A stretch of 64,000 bases of DNA from Prochlorococcus sp. AG-363-C20 (GTDB lineage: Bacteria; Cyanobacteriota; Cyanobacteriia; PCC-6307; Cyanobiaceae). The translations under genes and the position numbers were made by a program. Shown here in pieces: positions 48,543 through 55,928 of the stretch; position 1 is the first letter of the stretch, and the number at the start of each line of letters is the position of its first letter. The notes under the pieces are model-generated. The model saw only the letters and a program-made list of their open reading frames with translations. It did not search any database and was not told where the DNA came from. The stretch lies in the NCBI GenBank assembly GCA_003280295.1, contig QCFI01000005.1, positions 1 through 64,000 on the forward strand, in the 5' to 3' direction.

Positions 48543-48548
48543 CGGAGA

Positions 48549-49229
48549 TCAACCAAGAATATTGTTTTTACTTGAACGATATGGTTTTATTTTTGCCGAA
48601 ATAAATGCAAGTACGAAAATACAAGCTAAGGCTATAAAAACTAATTTTTTTCCTCCAACTAATAAGCCAGCTCCTAATGCTACTACAGGTGGATTTGAAA
48701 GACTAATACTTATAATTAAAGCAGGGATGAATTTTTTCCAAGGAGTTTTTGTTAACCCAATAGCATAACTTACAAAATCAAATAGACCAGTCATTAAAAA
48801 TCCAGTCATTAAGAAGAAGTTACTTTCTAAATGTTTTTCACTTAATTCTTCTATTTTATATATAAATCGTTTTCCAACAAACTTTCTTATAAAGTCTTTA
48901 CCGTAAAATCTCGATATTAAAAAACAGATAGAACACGAAATTAGATCTGCCAAGCAAATGATAATAATACCTAACTTGAATCCAAGTAATCCACCAGACA
49001 ATAGTGAATATGCTGTACTTGGTAATGCTGGAATTATTATACTAGTGAAACGAAGTAAAAATAACACAAGAGGGATCCAAGCACCCATTCCTTCTACCTG
49101 GCCCCGTATATTTTCTATGCCTATTTGATAGGCTAAATAAATAAATAAGAGAACTAATATAATAAATGATATTGATTTTAAAGATCTTCTTAGGTAACTA
49201 ATTAACTTTGATTTTCGCTTCATCTGCAT
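48549..49229 (-). CDS. VTT-domain (TVP38/TMEM64, DedA-like) membrane protein
   Basis: 226 aa with five to six membrane helices. The domain core is the re-entrant stretch with IPALPSTAYSLLSGGLLGF, then ISRFYGKDFIRKFVGKR and MTGLFDFVSYAIGLTK. Family members are linked to lipid scrambling or membrane homeostasis. ATG start. It is close to nth, but a shared role is not evident. Confidence 0.85.
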   Translation of the reverse strand: MQMKRKSKLISYLRRSLKSISFIILVLLFIYLAYQIGIENIRGQVEGMGAWIPLVLFLLRFTSIIIPALPSTAYSLLSGGLLGFKLGIIIICLADLISCSICFLISRFYGKDFIRKFVGKRFIYKIEELSEKHLESNFFLMTGFLMTGLFDFVSYAIGLTKTPWKKFIPALIISISLSNPPVVALGAGLLVGGKKLVFIALACIFVLAFISAKIKPYRSSKNNILG

Positions 49230-49381
49230 GAAGACTCGTGAGAAAGATGTTTGACTCTATATCATATTGTAATGGTTTTCTAAATATATTAACAATTCCC
49301 TTTTGCCTCTCTAATTTAGAAGATCTCAAAGGAAATAAAAAAAAGAATCTACTGTTTTTTAGGACCAAAGGTGGAACAATT

Positions 49382-49395
49382 GTAGCTTAAGCTAC
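49382..49395. promoter_or_regulatory. GTA-N8-TAC palindrome (Crp/NtcA-type site)
   Basis: GTAGCTTAAGCTAC is a perfect 14-bp palindrome that fits the cyanobacterial NtcA/Crp consensus GTA-N8-TAC. No good TAN3T -10 box was found at the usual 22-23 bases in either direction, so activity from this site is uncertain. Confidence 0.4.
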
Positions 49396-49525
49396 ATAGG
49401 TATGTAGAAAATATCACAATAAGGCTATTCAATACTAGGCAGGTAATAGGAGAAAATATTGATAGATCAACGTTCAAGCTAAATTGTTTAGGCCTTTATG
49501 CTTCCAAGAGCTGAAAAGTTTTAGT

Positions 49526-49565
49526 CTATTAGCAAATAATCGCTATAGCGATTATTTGCTAATAG
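49526..49565. promoter_or_regulatory. Perfect 40-bp palindrome upstream of fbpC
   Basis: CTATTAGCAAATAATCGCTA is followed immediately by its exact reverse complement (20 + 20 bases, no mismatch). It ends 86 bases before the fbpC start. As DNA it resembles a long operator. The AATAAT/ATTATT arms recall Fur-type hexamers, but this is weak. As RNA it would be an 18-bp hairpin with no U-run, so a simple terminator is less likely. Confidence 0.65.
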
Positions 49566-49651
49566 TACAAGCTTCCTATGTTCGAGGAGAATTATTTTAT
49601 TATCACGCCATAAATTGACTAAATCACTTTAAACTCATATGCATTAAAATT

Positions 49652-50725
49652 TTGGACAATTTTAGTTTAAAAATTGAAAATCTAACCTTTGAGTATAAAA
49701 CTACTTTTAAGGATAAATGGAGTTTGAATAATCTAAATCTTGCAATTCAAAATGGTGAATTAATTGGACTGCTAGGTCCTTCTGGTTGCGGGAAAACTAC
49801 TCTACTTAGATTGATAGCTGGGTTTGAACAACCTTCCAAAGGAAGAATACTTATAAATAATCATATTGTAGCCACACCTGATTTTTTATGTCCCCCTGAG
49901 AGGCGAGGGGTTGGTATGGTTTTTCAGGATTATGCACTTTTTCCACATTTAAATAGCTGGAGAAATGTCTGTTTTGGTCTTCGAAGAGGCCAGGATAAAA
50001 GCAGAGCAGAATGGCTTTTTGATTTGCTTGGTCTTTCAGACTTAAGGAATAGGTATCCCCATGAACTATCTGGCGGTCAGAAGCAAAGACTCGCATTGGC
50101 AAGAGCCTTGGCACCTGGAACATCACTTGTAGTTCTTGATGAGCCATTTTCAAATTTAGATGTAGGTGTTCGATTAAAATTAAGATCTGAACTTTCAGCA
50201 GTTCTTAAGACTTGTTCTGCGAGCGGTATTTTAGTTACTCATGATCCTGACGAGGCCCTAGCAATATGTGATCGTGTCGCAGTCATGTGTGATGGACAGT
50301 TGCATCAATGCACAAGTCCTAATGATTTAGTTCATAAACCATCTTCTTCTTTTGTTGCTCGTTTTGTTCTCCAGCGTAATGTATTACCAATTAGCTTAAG
50401 CGAAGGGATTATATGGACACCTCTTGGTAAACTTAAATATCCTACCAATCAAAGAATAATTAATGCTAATGAGATAATATTTGATGATCAATCTCTAAGA
50501 ATTGAAAAGAATACAAAGGGCAGAGCTATTGTTGAGGGTTGTGAATTTCAAAGTAATCATTGGTTGCTAAGAGTTAAGTTTGGAATATATAAACTTAGGA
50601 TATATATGTCTTTAGGAAAATCAATAAGGCCTGGAGATAGATGCAATATATTTTTTGATAGTAATAAAACCGGGATCTTATTTCCAGGAGCAATCAAGTG
50701 CCCTTTGAATGAATTGATTGAGTAA
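49652..50725 (+). CDS. Iron(III) ABC transporter ATP-binding protein, FbpC/FutC type
   Basis: 357 aa ATPase with Walker A GPSGCGKT (42-49), Q-loop MVFQDYALFPHL, signature LSGGQ (139-143), Walker B LVVLDEPFSNLD and the H-loop VTHDPDEAL. The PPERRGVGMVFQDYALFPHLN run and the 110-residue C-terminal regulatory part fit the Fbp/Fut ferric importer and the related CysA/PotA group. Iron is favoured by its neighbours (ferritins, flavodoxin, Pcb). No permease or binding protein lies beside it. The start is TTG at 49652. Confidence 0.8.
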   Translation: MDNFSLKIENLTFEYKTTFKDKWSLNNLNLAIQNGELIGLLGPSGCGKTTLLRLIAGFEQPSKGRILINNHIVATPDFLCPPERRGVGMVFQDYALFPHLNSWRNVCFGLRRGQDKSRAEWLFDLLGLSDLRNRYPHELSGGQKQRLALARALAPGTSLVVLDEPFSNLDVGVRLKLRSELSAVLKTCSASGILVTHDPDEALAICDRVAVMCDGQLHQCTSPNDLVHKPSSSFVARFVLQRNVLPISLSEGIIWTPLGKLKYPTNQRIINANEIIFDDQSLRIEKNTKGRAIVEGCEFQSNHWLLRVKFGIYKLRIYMSLGKSIRPGDRCNIFFDSNKTGILFPGAIKCPLNELIE

Positions 50726-50730
50726 GCAAG

Positions 50731-50868
50731 TTACTTGTTTGTGCAAATACATTTACCACCTTTCCATTTTGAACATTTTCTTTTCTTACAACTTTTCTTT
50801 TTATTTGTTTTTATAATATTCCTATTTGCCAGCCTATCTGTTGAATAATTACCAATCGACTCAGTCAT
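50731..50868 (-). CDS. Possible 45-residue Lys/Cys-rich protein
   Basis: Not in the track (too short). The minus-strand ATG at 50868 reads MTESIGNYSTDRLANRNIIK and continues into a basic tail, KKKSCKKRKCSKWKGGKCIC, with four Cys in 20 residues. It is convergent with fbpC and divergent from the first ferritin. The tail suggests a zinc- or iron-binding, nucleic-acid-contacting peptide, an inference only. No Shine-Dalgarno is seen. Confidence 0.4.
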   Translation of the reverse strand: MTESIGNYSTDRLANRNIIKTNKKKSCKKRKCSKWKGGKCICTNK

Positions 50869-50963
50869 GCTTTTTTTATACGGTTTAACCGATACTGAGA
50901 TTCATTATCACTTTAATCTTTGAGTTAATCCTATAAGCAGATAGTTTTTTTTATTAAAGTACC

Positions 50964-50979
50964 TGTATCATTTAATACA
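50964..50979. promoter_or_regulatory. TGTA-N8-TACA site upstream of ferritin
   Basis: TGTATCATTTAATACA fits the Crp/NtcA-family consensus and lies 57 bases before the ferritin ATG. The Crp-like gene 0.9 kb away is an obvious candidate binder, but NtcA itself could also use it. A correctly spaced -10 box was not clear. Confidence 0.45.
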
Positions 50980-51035
50980 TGAGCAAGGCGACCTGCTCTA
51001 GTTGATTTCACTAGGAGTTAAACTCCTGAAAAATT

Positions 51036-51584
51036 ATGACAATAACAACAGATTCTGCTTTCAAGGTTGCAAAAGGTCCAGCTGGTCGTGCGATGGCTGA
51101 GCCAATGCAAGTTGAGCTTGTTGAAGCCTTGCATCAGCATCTCACAATGGAAAGAAACGCAAGCGTACAATATTTTGCTATTTCACTTTGGTTTGCAGAA
51201 CGAGAACTTAGAGGATTCTCTAAGTTCTTTAATGATGAAGCTCAGAATGAACAGGAACACGCGAGTAAATTTTCAGAATATTTAATAGCCCGTGGTCAAT
51301 CAGTTGTTCTTGAAGACTTAAAATCACCAATTCAATCTTGGCAAGACATTGAAGAGATCTTTTCTGCTTCATTTTTAATGGAAGCAGACGTCACAACCTC
51401 TTTACATCAACTATATGCGACTGCAGAAAGGGACTCTGATTACCGTACAACCGTTTTTTTAGACCCTGTTGTTGAGGGACAAACGTCTTCTGAAGATGAA
51501 TTTGCATATTTGTTGGGAAGGGTCAAGTTCGCTCAAAACCAACCCTCAGCATTATTAATAATAGATAGTGAACTTAATGGATAG
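51036..51584 (+). CDS. Ferritin (non-heme), Prochlorococcus type
   Basis: Iron-storage protein forming 24-mers that oxidise Fe(II). The 182 aa protein has ferroxidase ligands Glu39 (TMERNASVQYF), Glu72-x2-His75 (EQEHASKF), Glu116 (LMEADV) and a later E-x-Q pair. It has an N-terminal extension of about 25 residues compared with the second ferritin in this window. It sits in the iron cluster, 151 bases beyond a convergent small ORF, with an upstream TGTA-N8-TACA. ATG start. Confidence 0.93.
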   Translation: MTITTDSAFKVAKGPAGRAMAEPMQVELVEALHQHLTMERNASVQYFAISLWFAERELRGFSKFFNDEAQNEQEHASKFSEYLIARGQSVVLEDLKSPIQSWQDIEEIFSASFLMEADVTTSLHQLYATAERDSDYRTTVFLDPVVEGQTSSEDEFAYLLGRVKFAQNQPSALLIIDSELNG

Positions 51585-51614
51585 TAGTTCGCTAATCAAA
51601 CACTTAAATGAGTA

Positions 51615-51887
51615 TTAATTGCTAGTTTTTGCTCTTCTACACAACTCTATAAGGAATTCAATCGAAAGACTGTCAATTGGGTAATCGTTTTTGATACATG
51701 AAGCTATAGTTAGAATTTCTAATCTTCGTGACTCAAGGTACATTAATTCATTGTTTAGTCTATGTGATAATGACTTATCCTTACAATTTAAAATTGAGTT
51801 AAGAATATTCTTAGTACGGGATCGAATAAAATTGACTTCTCTTGCGAGATTTCCTATAACTGTATTTGAACCTTTTAGCGTAATCAT
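51615..51887 (-). CDS. Small helical hypothetical protein next to the Crp-like gene
   Basis: 90 aa, basic and helical (GNLAREVNFIRSRTKNIL, NNELMYLESRRLEILTIASC). It lies 8 bases downstream of the Crp-like regulator gene on the same strand, so almost certainly the same transcript. No motif recognised. It might be a partner of the regulator, which is an inference from position. Confidence 0.6.
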   Translation of the reverse strand: MITLKGSNTVIGNLAREVNFIRSRTKNILNSILNCKDKSLSHRLNNELMYLESRRLEILTIASCIKNDYPIDSLSIEFLIELCRRAKTSN

Positions 51888-51895
51888 TTTATAAT

Positions 51896-52489
51896 TTAGG
51901 CGGCTAAAGTTGAAGTTTCTATAAGGATTGGAGCAACTTTTAAGATTGGTTCTCCCGCAGGTACATTTATTAAATCAGCTGACTTAAGTCTTGATATTAA
52001 ACGTGTTGATGTAACTCTTGTCGATCCAATCAACTCTCCAATTCTTTCATGAGTAAGTCTGAATGGTAGCTGGCACCAATCGCCACATCTTCTGCCGAGT
52101 CTATTAACTAGGAGTGCAATTAATGCTTGTAGCCTTTGCTCAGCATTCCCAAGATGTCGAATCCGAAGGAGTTGGAGTGTCCATTCATTTACGGCATCAA
52201 ACGCTTCTGCTTCATTTACTTCTGAATCACTGCGAAAAATAAGCGGTGTTAATGCTTCTACGCATACACCTTCGCTACATAAGCGATCAGTAATAACTTG
52301 ATCTCCAGCTTGAAGGAAAGCAATTGTCATGCCTTCTGTCTCTTCACAAGGGCAATAAACACGAGCCACTCCCTCTATGACTTCTATACAAGACCTTGTG
52401 GTTCTAGTAGAAGGATCAATTAGAACTGATTGTCCTGTTGGCATCCGTACTGGAGAAAACGGATCTTCTGGTAGAAATCTGAAGCTCAT
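51896..52489 (-). CDS. Crp/NtcA-family transcriptional regulator
   Basis: 197 aa protein with an N-terminal cyclic-nucleotide-like beta-barrel (SCIEVIEGVARVYCPCEETEG) and a C-terminal winged helix (RLTHERIGELIGSTRVTSTRLISRLKSADLI). The barrel lacks the cAMP-binding RxS site and contains several cysteines (for example YCPC), so a redox or metal signal is imaginable. It is located between ferritin and Pcb genes. An inverted repeat 22 bases ahead of its start may be an autoregulatory site. ATG start. Confidence 0.85.
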   Translation of the reverse strand: MSFRFLPEDPFSPVRMPTGQSVLIDPSTRTTRSCIEVIEGVARVYCPCEETEGMTIAFLQAGDQVITDRLCSEGVCVEALTPLIFRSDSEVNEAEAFDAVNEWTLQLLRIRHLGNAEQRLQALIALLVNRLGRRCGDWCQLPFRLTHERIGELIGSTRVTSTRLISRLKSADLINVPAGEPILKVAPILIETSTLAA

Positions 52490-52511
52490 TTCTAGCCTGT
52501 CTAAACTGCTT

Positions 52512-52530
52512 GTTGAGAAGGACTCTCAAC
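52512..52530. promoter_or_regulatory. Inverted repeat just upstream of the Crp-like gene
   Basis: GTTGAGA (52512-52518) and TCTCAAC (52524-52530) are exact complements separated by 5 bases, centred about 32 bases ahead of the start codon. The spacing suits an operator for a dimeric helix-turn-helix protein. Alternatively it is a leader hairpin. Confidence 0.4.
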
Positions 52531-52873
52531 CTAGAGCCTTGATGGCCTTTTTTGCAAGCGATTCTCAATAGCAATTAGTTATTGCGAGGAAATTGATCAT
52601 ATGCACTTGATTTTGTGATTATTTATACATTTATTTTTTTTGCAATTCCAAAGTCATTCGTTTGATTGTCTCAAATGCTCATTTTTGAATAGTTGATATG
52701 GATTGCATTTTTTTGTTGATATATTGTATGATTAATTGAATTATTTAATAAATTATTAACCAGCTAATAGCAGATGCAAAATGGTTAATTATTTTTGATA
52801 TTTAGTATTTAATTTTTTTCTATTATTTACTTTATATTGTTTGCTAATAATCCAATCTTTTCAAGTCTTTGAC

Positions 52874-52905
52874 AAAAAAAACCCCGCTTATTGCGGGGCT
52901 TTTTG
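52874..52905 (-). terminator. Strong intrinsic terminator of pcb
   Basis: CCCCGC (52882-52887) pairs with GCGGGG (52893-52898) around a 5-base loop. A run of A on the left reads as a U-tract on the minus strand. It is placed about 45 bases after the pcb stop, a textbook rho-independent terminator. Confidence 0.9.
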
Positions 52906-52947
52906 ATTTTCCTTGCTATCAAGAATAATCTCTTTGAAAAGAGATTT

Positions 52948-54003
52948 CTAGCCAGCAGAGATTTCGTTGGTTTCCAAGTTGTCAAACAACTTGCCAATAC
53001 GCCTGAAGTCAAAGCCCATTGCTCTTAAACCATGCCAGAGATGTCCCTGAAGGTAGAAGAAACCTACGTAGTAGTGGAAATTGGCAAGCCATGCACGTCC
53101 AGTATGTGCATCATTAGCCAAGGTTTGAGTATCTAAGAAGTAAGGAGCTATCTCTAACTTGAGATTAAGAACCTCTCCGTAGAGCTCTGTTGGGTAAATG
53201 GTGGTGTTTGTTGATACCCAGAAGGCTGCAACAAAAGCTGTATAGGCTGCACCAGCAAGTGAAGTGGAGAGAACCCATTCAGCACCTAATAAACCTTTAC
53301 CTTTGAATTCGGTGTATTCACCAAAATTACTAGTGAAAATATGGAATGCAGCACCTGCTGACATAAAGATTGCTAGGAATGCATGACCTCCCATGATGTC
53401 TTCGAGACTACTGATTGAAAGGAAGTCAATTTGGTGATTCCAGATAGCTCCAAGATCTAGGTTGTATTGAACCTTTCTGACAGCTCCTATTGCAGGGTCA
53501 TAAATTCCATTGTATTTAGCCCATTCAACAAACTGAACGTTGCCAAGTGCAAGGAAACAAAGGTGGTGACCAAGAATTGAAGTGAGTCTATTTGGATCAT
53601 CCCAGGAGAATGCGAACTTGTTAGGTCTGGAACCTGCTGGATAATCTTCTAGTTTCTCTTTATATCTAAAGGAGTGAAGCATTGCTCCACCTGCATAGAC
53701 AGCGGAGAAGATTAGGTGAAAGACCGCTACTACTGTGATCGCGTAGGGATCAGTAAGTACACCGTTTTCACATCCACCTAAACCATAAGTTGCAAGATGG
53801 GGCAGCATTACTAGACCCTGATCACCCATTGGTAAAGATGGGTTGTAGCGGGCTAGCTCAAAAAGTGTGTTTGCACCAGCTCCAAAGCAAATCAAGCCTG
53901 TATGACCAATATGCGAGGCAATAAAGCGGCCTGAGCGGTTAGTTACTCCAGTATTACCCGCGTACCACGCGTAGGTAACGTTGGGGTTCCCGTAGGTCTG
54001 CAC
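52948..54003 (-). CDS. pcb: Pcb chlorophyll a/b-binding light-harvesting protein
   Basis: Six-helix antenna protein of the CP43/IsiA family that replaces phycobilisomes in Prochlorococcus. The 351 aa protein starts QTYGNPNVTYAWYAGNTGV. It has His-containing helices (FIASHIGHTGLICFGAGA, IWNHQIDFLS, GHHLCFLALGNVQFVEWAKY) and ends with FYLQGHLWHGLRAMGFD. It lacks the large lumenal loop of CP43, as expected. Placement beside ferritins and flavodoxin suggests the iron-responsive, photosystem I-associated type; that is an inference. ATG start. Confidence 0.95.
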   Translation of the reverse strand: MQTYGNPNVTYAWYAGNTGVTNRSGRFIASHIGHTGLICFGAGANTLFELARYNPSLPMGDQGLVMLPHLATYGLGGCENGVLTDPYAITVVAVFHLIFSAVYAGGAMLHSFRYKEKLEDYPAGSRPNKFAFSWDDPNRLTSILGHHLCFLALGNVQFVEWAKYNGIYDPAIGAVRKVQYNLDLGAIWNHQIDFLSISSLEDIMGGHAFLAIFMSAGAAFHIFTSNFGEYTEFKGKGLLGAEWVLSTSLAGAAYTAFVAAFWVSTNTTIYPTELYGEVLNLKLEIAPYFLDTQTLANDAHTGRAWLANFHYYVGFFYLQGHLWHGLRAMGFDFRRIGKLFDNLETNEISAG

Positions 54004-54052
54004 GAGAAAAAATTTAAAAGGGCGTCAATAAGATATTTTCTAGTGAGCAATT

Positions 54053-54148
54053 ATGGAAATTCTCTTCACATGGCTTAATAATAAAACTGTGATATTGATG
54101 TCGTGGATTGGTATCATTTGTTTTTTGATTACCCTCATTGAATCTTAA
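54053..54148 (+). CDS. Possible 31-residue membrane peptide opposite pcb
   Basis: Not in the track. ATG at 54053 reads MEILFTWLNN followed by a hydrophobic helix VILMSWIGIICFLITLI. It lies in the pcb-ferritin gap on the plus strand. No Shine-Dalgarno and no recognised family. It may be chance in AT-rich DNA. Confidence 0.25.
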   Translation: MEILFTWLNNKTVILMSWIGIICFLITLIES

Positions 54149-54165
54149 AAAATAATTTATTTCTC

Positions 54166-54684
54166 TTATCTTTTTTCTGGACCTCCTTTTACTGTTGAAA
54201 GGGCAGTTCCATCAAGAAATTGCTGATCAAGAAGTAGTAAAGCCGCACTATTCTCTCCTGCAAGGCGTAGTCTTTTTCTTACAAAACGTGCCTCGGCTTC
54301 TTCTTGTAATTGTTCAGCTACAAACCAGTCAAGCAATGCTGTAGCACTTCTTTGCCCCGCTTTTTCAGCAATTGAATAAATGCGATTTATAGACGCTGTG
54401 ACAGCTTGTTCCATTTCGTATACATCATCAAAAAGAGTTTGTGATGATGTCCAACTGCGCTGAGGCGCTTCAACACTTGGGAGCTCAACTTGTTCGTCAC
54501 AATCTACTAAGTAAGCAATTAGCCTGTCAGCATGTCCTCTCTCTTCTTGACTCTTTATCTGCATATATGAAGAAAAACCTGCCAAGTCCCTTTCCCTTAG
54601 CCAAATTGACATAGCAAGGTATGTATGGCTTGCTTGGAATTCAAAAGAAAGATGATTGTTAATTTCTCTAGTTAACTCCTGCAT
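54166..54684 (-). CDS. Second ferritin (FtnA-like)
   Basis: 172 aa ferritin distinct from the 51.0-kb gene. Ferroxidase ligands: Glu15 (FEFQASHTYL), Glu48-x2-His51 (ERGHADRL), a Glu in VYEMEQAV, and EQLQEEAEARF with the later Gln/Glu. It follows the usual bacterial FtnA pattern. It lies upstream of pcb on the same strand, with 162 bases between, so either independent or cotranscribed. ATG start. Confidence 0.93.
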   Translation of the reverse strand: MQELTREINNHLSFEFQASHTYLAMSIWLRERDLAGFSSYMQIKSQEERGHADRLIAYLVDCDEQVELPSVEAPQRSWTSSQTLFDDVYEMEQAVTASINRIYSIAEKAGQRSATALLDWFVAEQLQEEAEARFVRKRLRLAGENSAALLLLDQQFLDGTALSTVKGGPEKR

Positions 54685-54801
54685 GAATTTAGAACCTTGG
54701 TTTACAAATAATATTTGAATTTATTTTATAAGTCAAAGTTAAAGCTCTTAGAGATTTGACTTCCATAGAAATTATTTATACTATGAATTGATGAAATTTT
54801 A

Positions 54802-55554
54802 TTGAAATTGTCTAATTCATGGCCTTCTGAAGAGCAACTAAATATTTTAATTAATAAAACAGCTTCTACAACAGATATGAAATCGGGCTGTAAAAGGTTA
54901 GTCATATTGACTGGTCTTTTGGGTGATTTTGATAGCTTTGAATATGTACAATCAATTATCAAACATATAGAATTAATACATTCTTTCAATATAAGATTAA
55001 TAATAATAGGAATTGGAGACTCTAAGTCTAGACAGAAGTTTTGCTCTTTTGTTAATATCCCTAGTGAATACATTCAGGTAGAGGATAATTCTTATTTACA
55101 TAATAGTTTAGGCTTGTGTAAAGGGCTGGATTTGAATTTTAGCCCTTTTGTTAACTTGTTGTTTATGTGTGTAGGGGTTCATTCACCAGGCACAATAAGG
55201 GAGGTTTTACGTGGCTATATAGGAGATTCCGAGTCGAAACACATTTTTGATTCTAATGATGATGTATATACAGGTATTTTTCCAACCTTCAAAGGATCAT
55301 TATTTGAACGTGCAGGAGGTAAAGGCTTTCTTAGACCTTTTGAAATGGCAACATTAAGATTGGGTAACATGGTAGAAGTCCTAACTAATTGGAATATTTA
55401 TATGACAAATAAAATGTATTTAACTCAAAGGGGAGGAACTTTTTTAATTGATGCAAATGATAAGTTGTTATATTCCTATCGATCAACAAGTTTGCTAGGG
55501 TATTCCTTAAAGATGTCAAATCCGATTTGGTACCTTGAACCTTATTTGAAGTGA
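54802..55554 (+). CDS. AhpC/TSA (peroxiredoxin-like) family protein
   Basis: 250 aa protein of a cyanobacterial PRXL2-type group. Blocks are LVILTGLLGDFDSFEYVQ, LIIIGIGDSKSRQKFCSF, LLFMCVGVHSPGTIREVLRG, KGSLFERAGGKGFLRPFE and YLTQRGGTFLIDANDKLLYS. No CxxC or standard peroxidatic Cys motif lies at the first strand; the best candidate Cys is in KFCSF. Activity is therefore uncertain. The start is a TTG at 54802. It is divergent from the second ferritin. Confidence 0.75.
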   Translation: MKLSNSWPSEEQLNILINKTASTTDMKSGCKRLVILTGLLGDFDSFEYVQSIIKHIELIHSFNIRLIIIGIGDSKSRQKFCSFVNIPSEYIQVEDNSYLHNSLGLCKGLDLNFSPFVNLLFMCVGVHSPGTIREVLRGYIGDSESKHIFDSNDDVYTGIFPTFKGSLFERAGGKGFLRPFEMATLRLGNMVEVLTNWNIYMTNKMYLTQRGGTFLIDANDKLLYSYRSTSLLGYSLKMSNPIWYLEPYLK

Positions 55555-55694
55555 TTAAAACTTTATTGGAATAGACTGAGTTGATACAGAGTCTATGAGT
55601 TCTGACCAGATTTATATATAAAAATTGTATACATTTTAAGATAAATATAATTTAAATCTATTATACATTGATTATATGTTAAATCTTGCCTCCC

Positions 55695-55910
55695 ATGATG
55701 TCTAAAAGGTGTAATGTTTGCGGAAGTAATGATTTTAGAGCCGATCGTGCTCTTGCAGGAAGACTTGTTTGTAATCAATGTGGTACAGCTTTGGGTCTAG
55801 GTAATCCTAAAAGGAATAATTTCAACAAATACACTAAAAAGCATAATAAAAGATTGTTTATCTATATCTTATTAGCTTTTTTGATATTTCTATTATTAAT
55901 ATTTATATAG
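55695..55910 (+). CDS. Small zinc-ribbon membrane protein
   Basis: 71 aa. N-terminal zinc ribbon CNVCGSNDFRADRALAGRLVCNQC (shown in part: C-x2-C and C-x2-C), then a basic linker and a C-terminal helix FIYILLAFLIFLLLIFI. The ATG at 55695 replaces the TTG of the track. Function unknown; a membrane-bound metal or protein-binding adaptor is possible. Confidence 0.7.
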   Translation: MMSKRCNVCGSNDFRADRALAGRLVCNQCGTALGLGNPKRNNFNKYTKKHNKRLFIYILLAFLIFLLLIFI

Positions 55911-55928
55911 TTAATCAGATTGACAAAT

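Larger units (their letters stand above)
49230..49651. other. Control region upstream of the iron ABC ATPase gene
   Basis: 422 bases with no gene. It contains a GTAGCTTAAGCTAC palindrome and a perfect 40-bp palindrome, both listed separately. It separates the divergent VTT gene from fbpC, so promoters for both must lie here. Confidence 0.6.
52490..52947. other. Non-coding gap between the Crp-like and pcb genes
   Basis: 458 AT-rich bases. It includes the inverted repeat near the regulator start and the pcb terminator at the far end, both listed. No other ORF or RNA signature can be supported. Confidence 0.45.
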
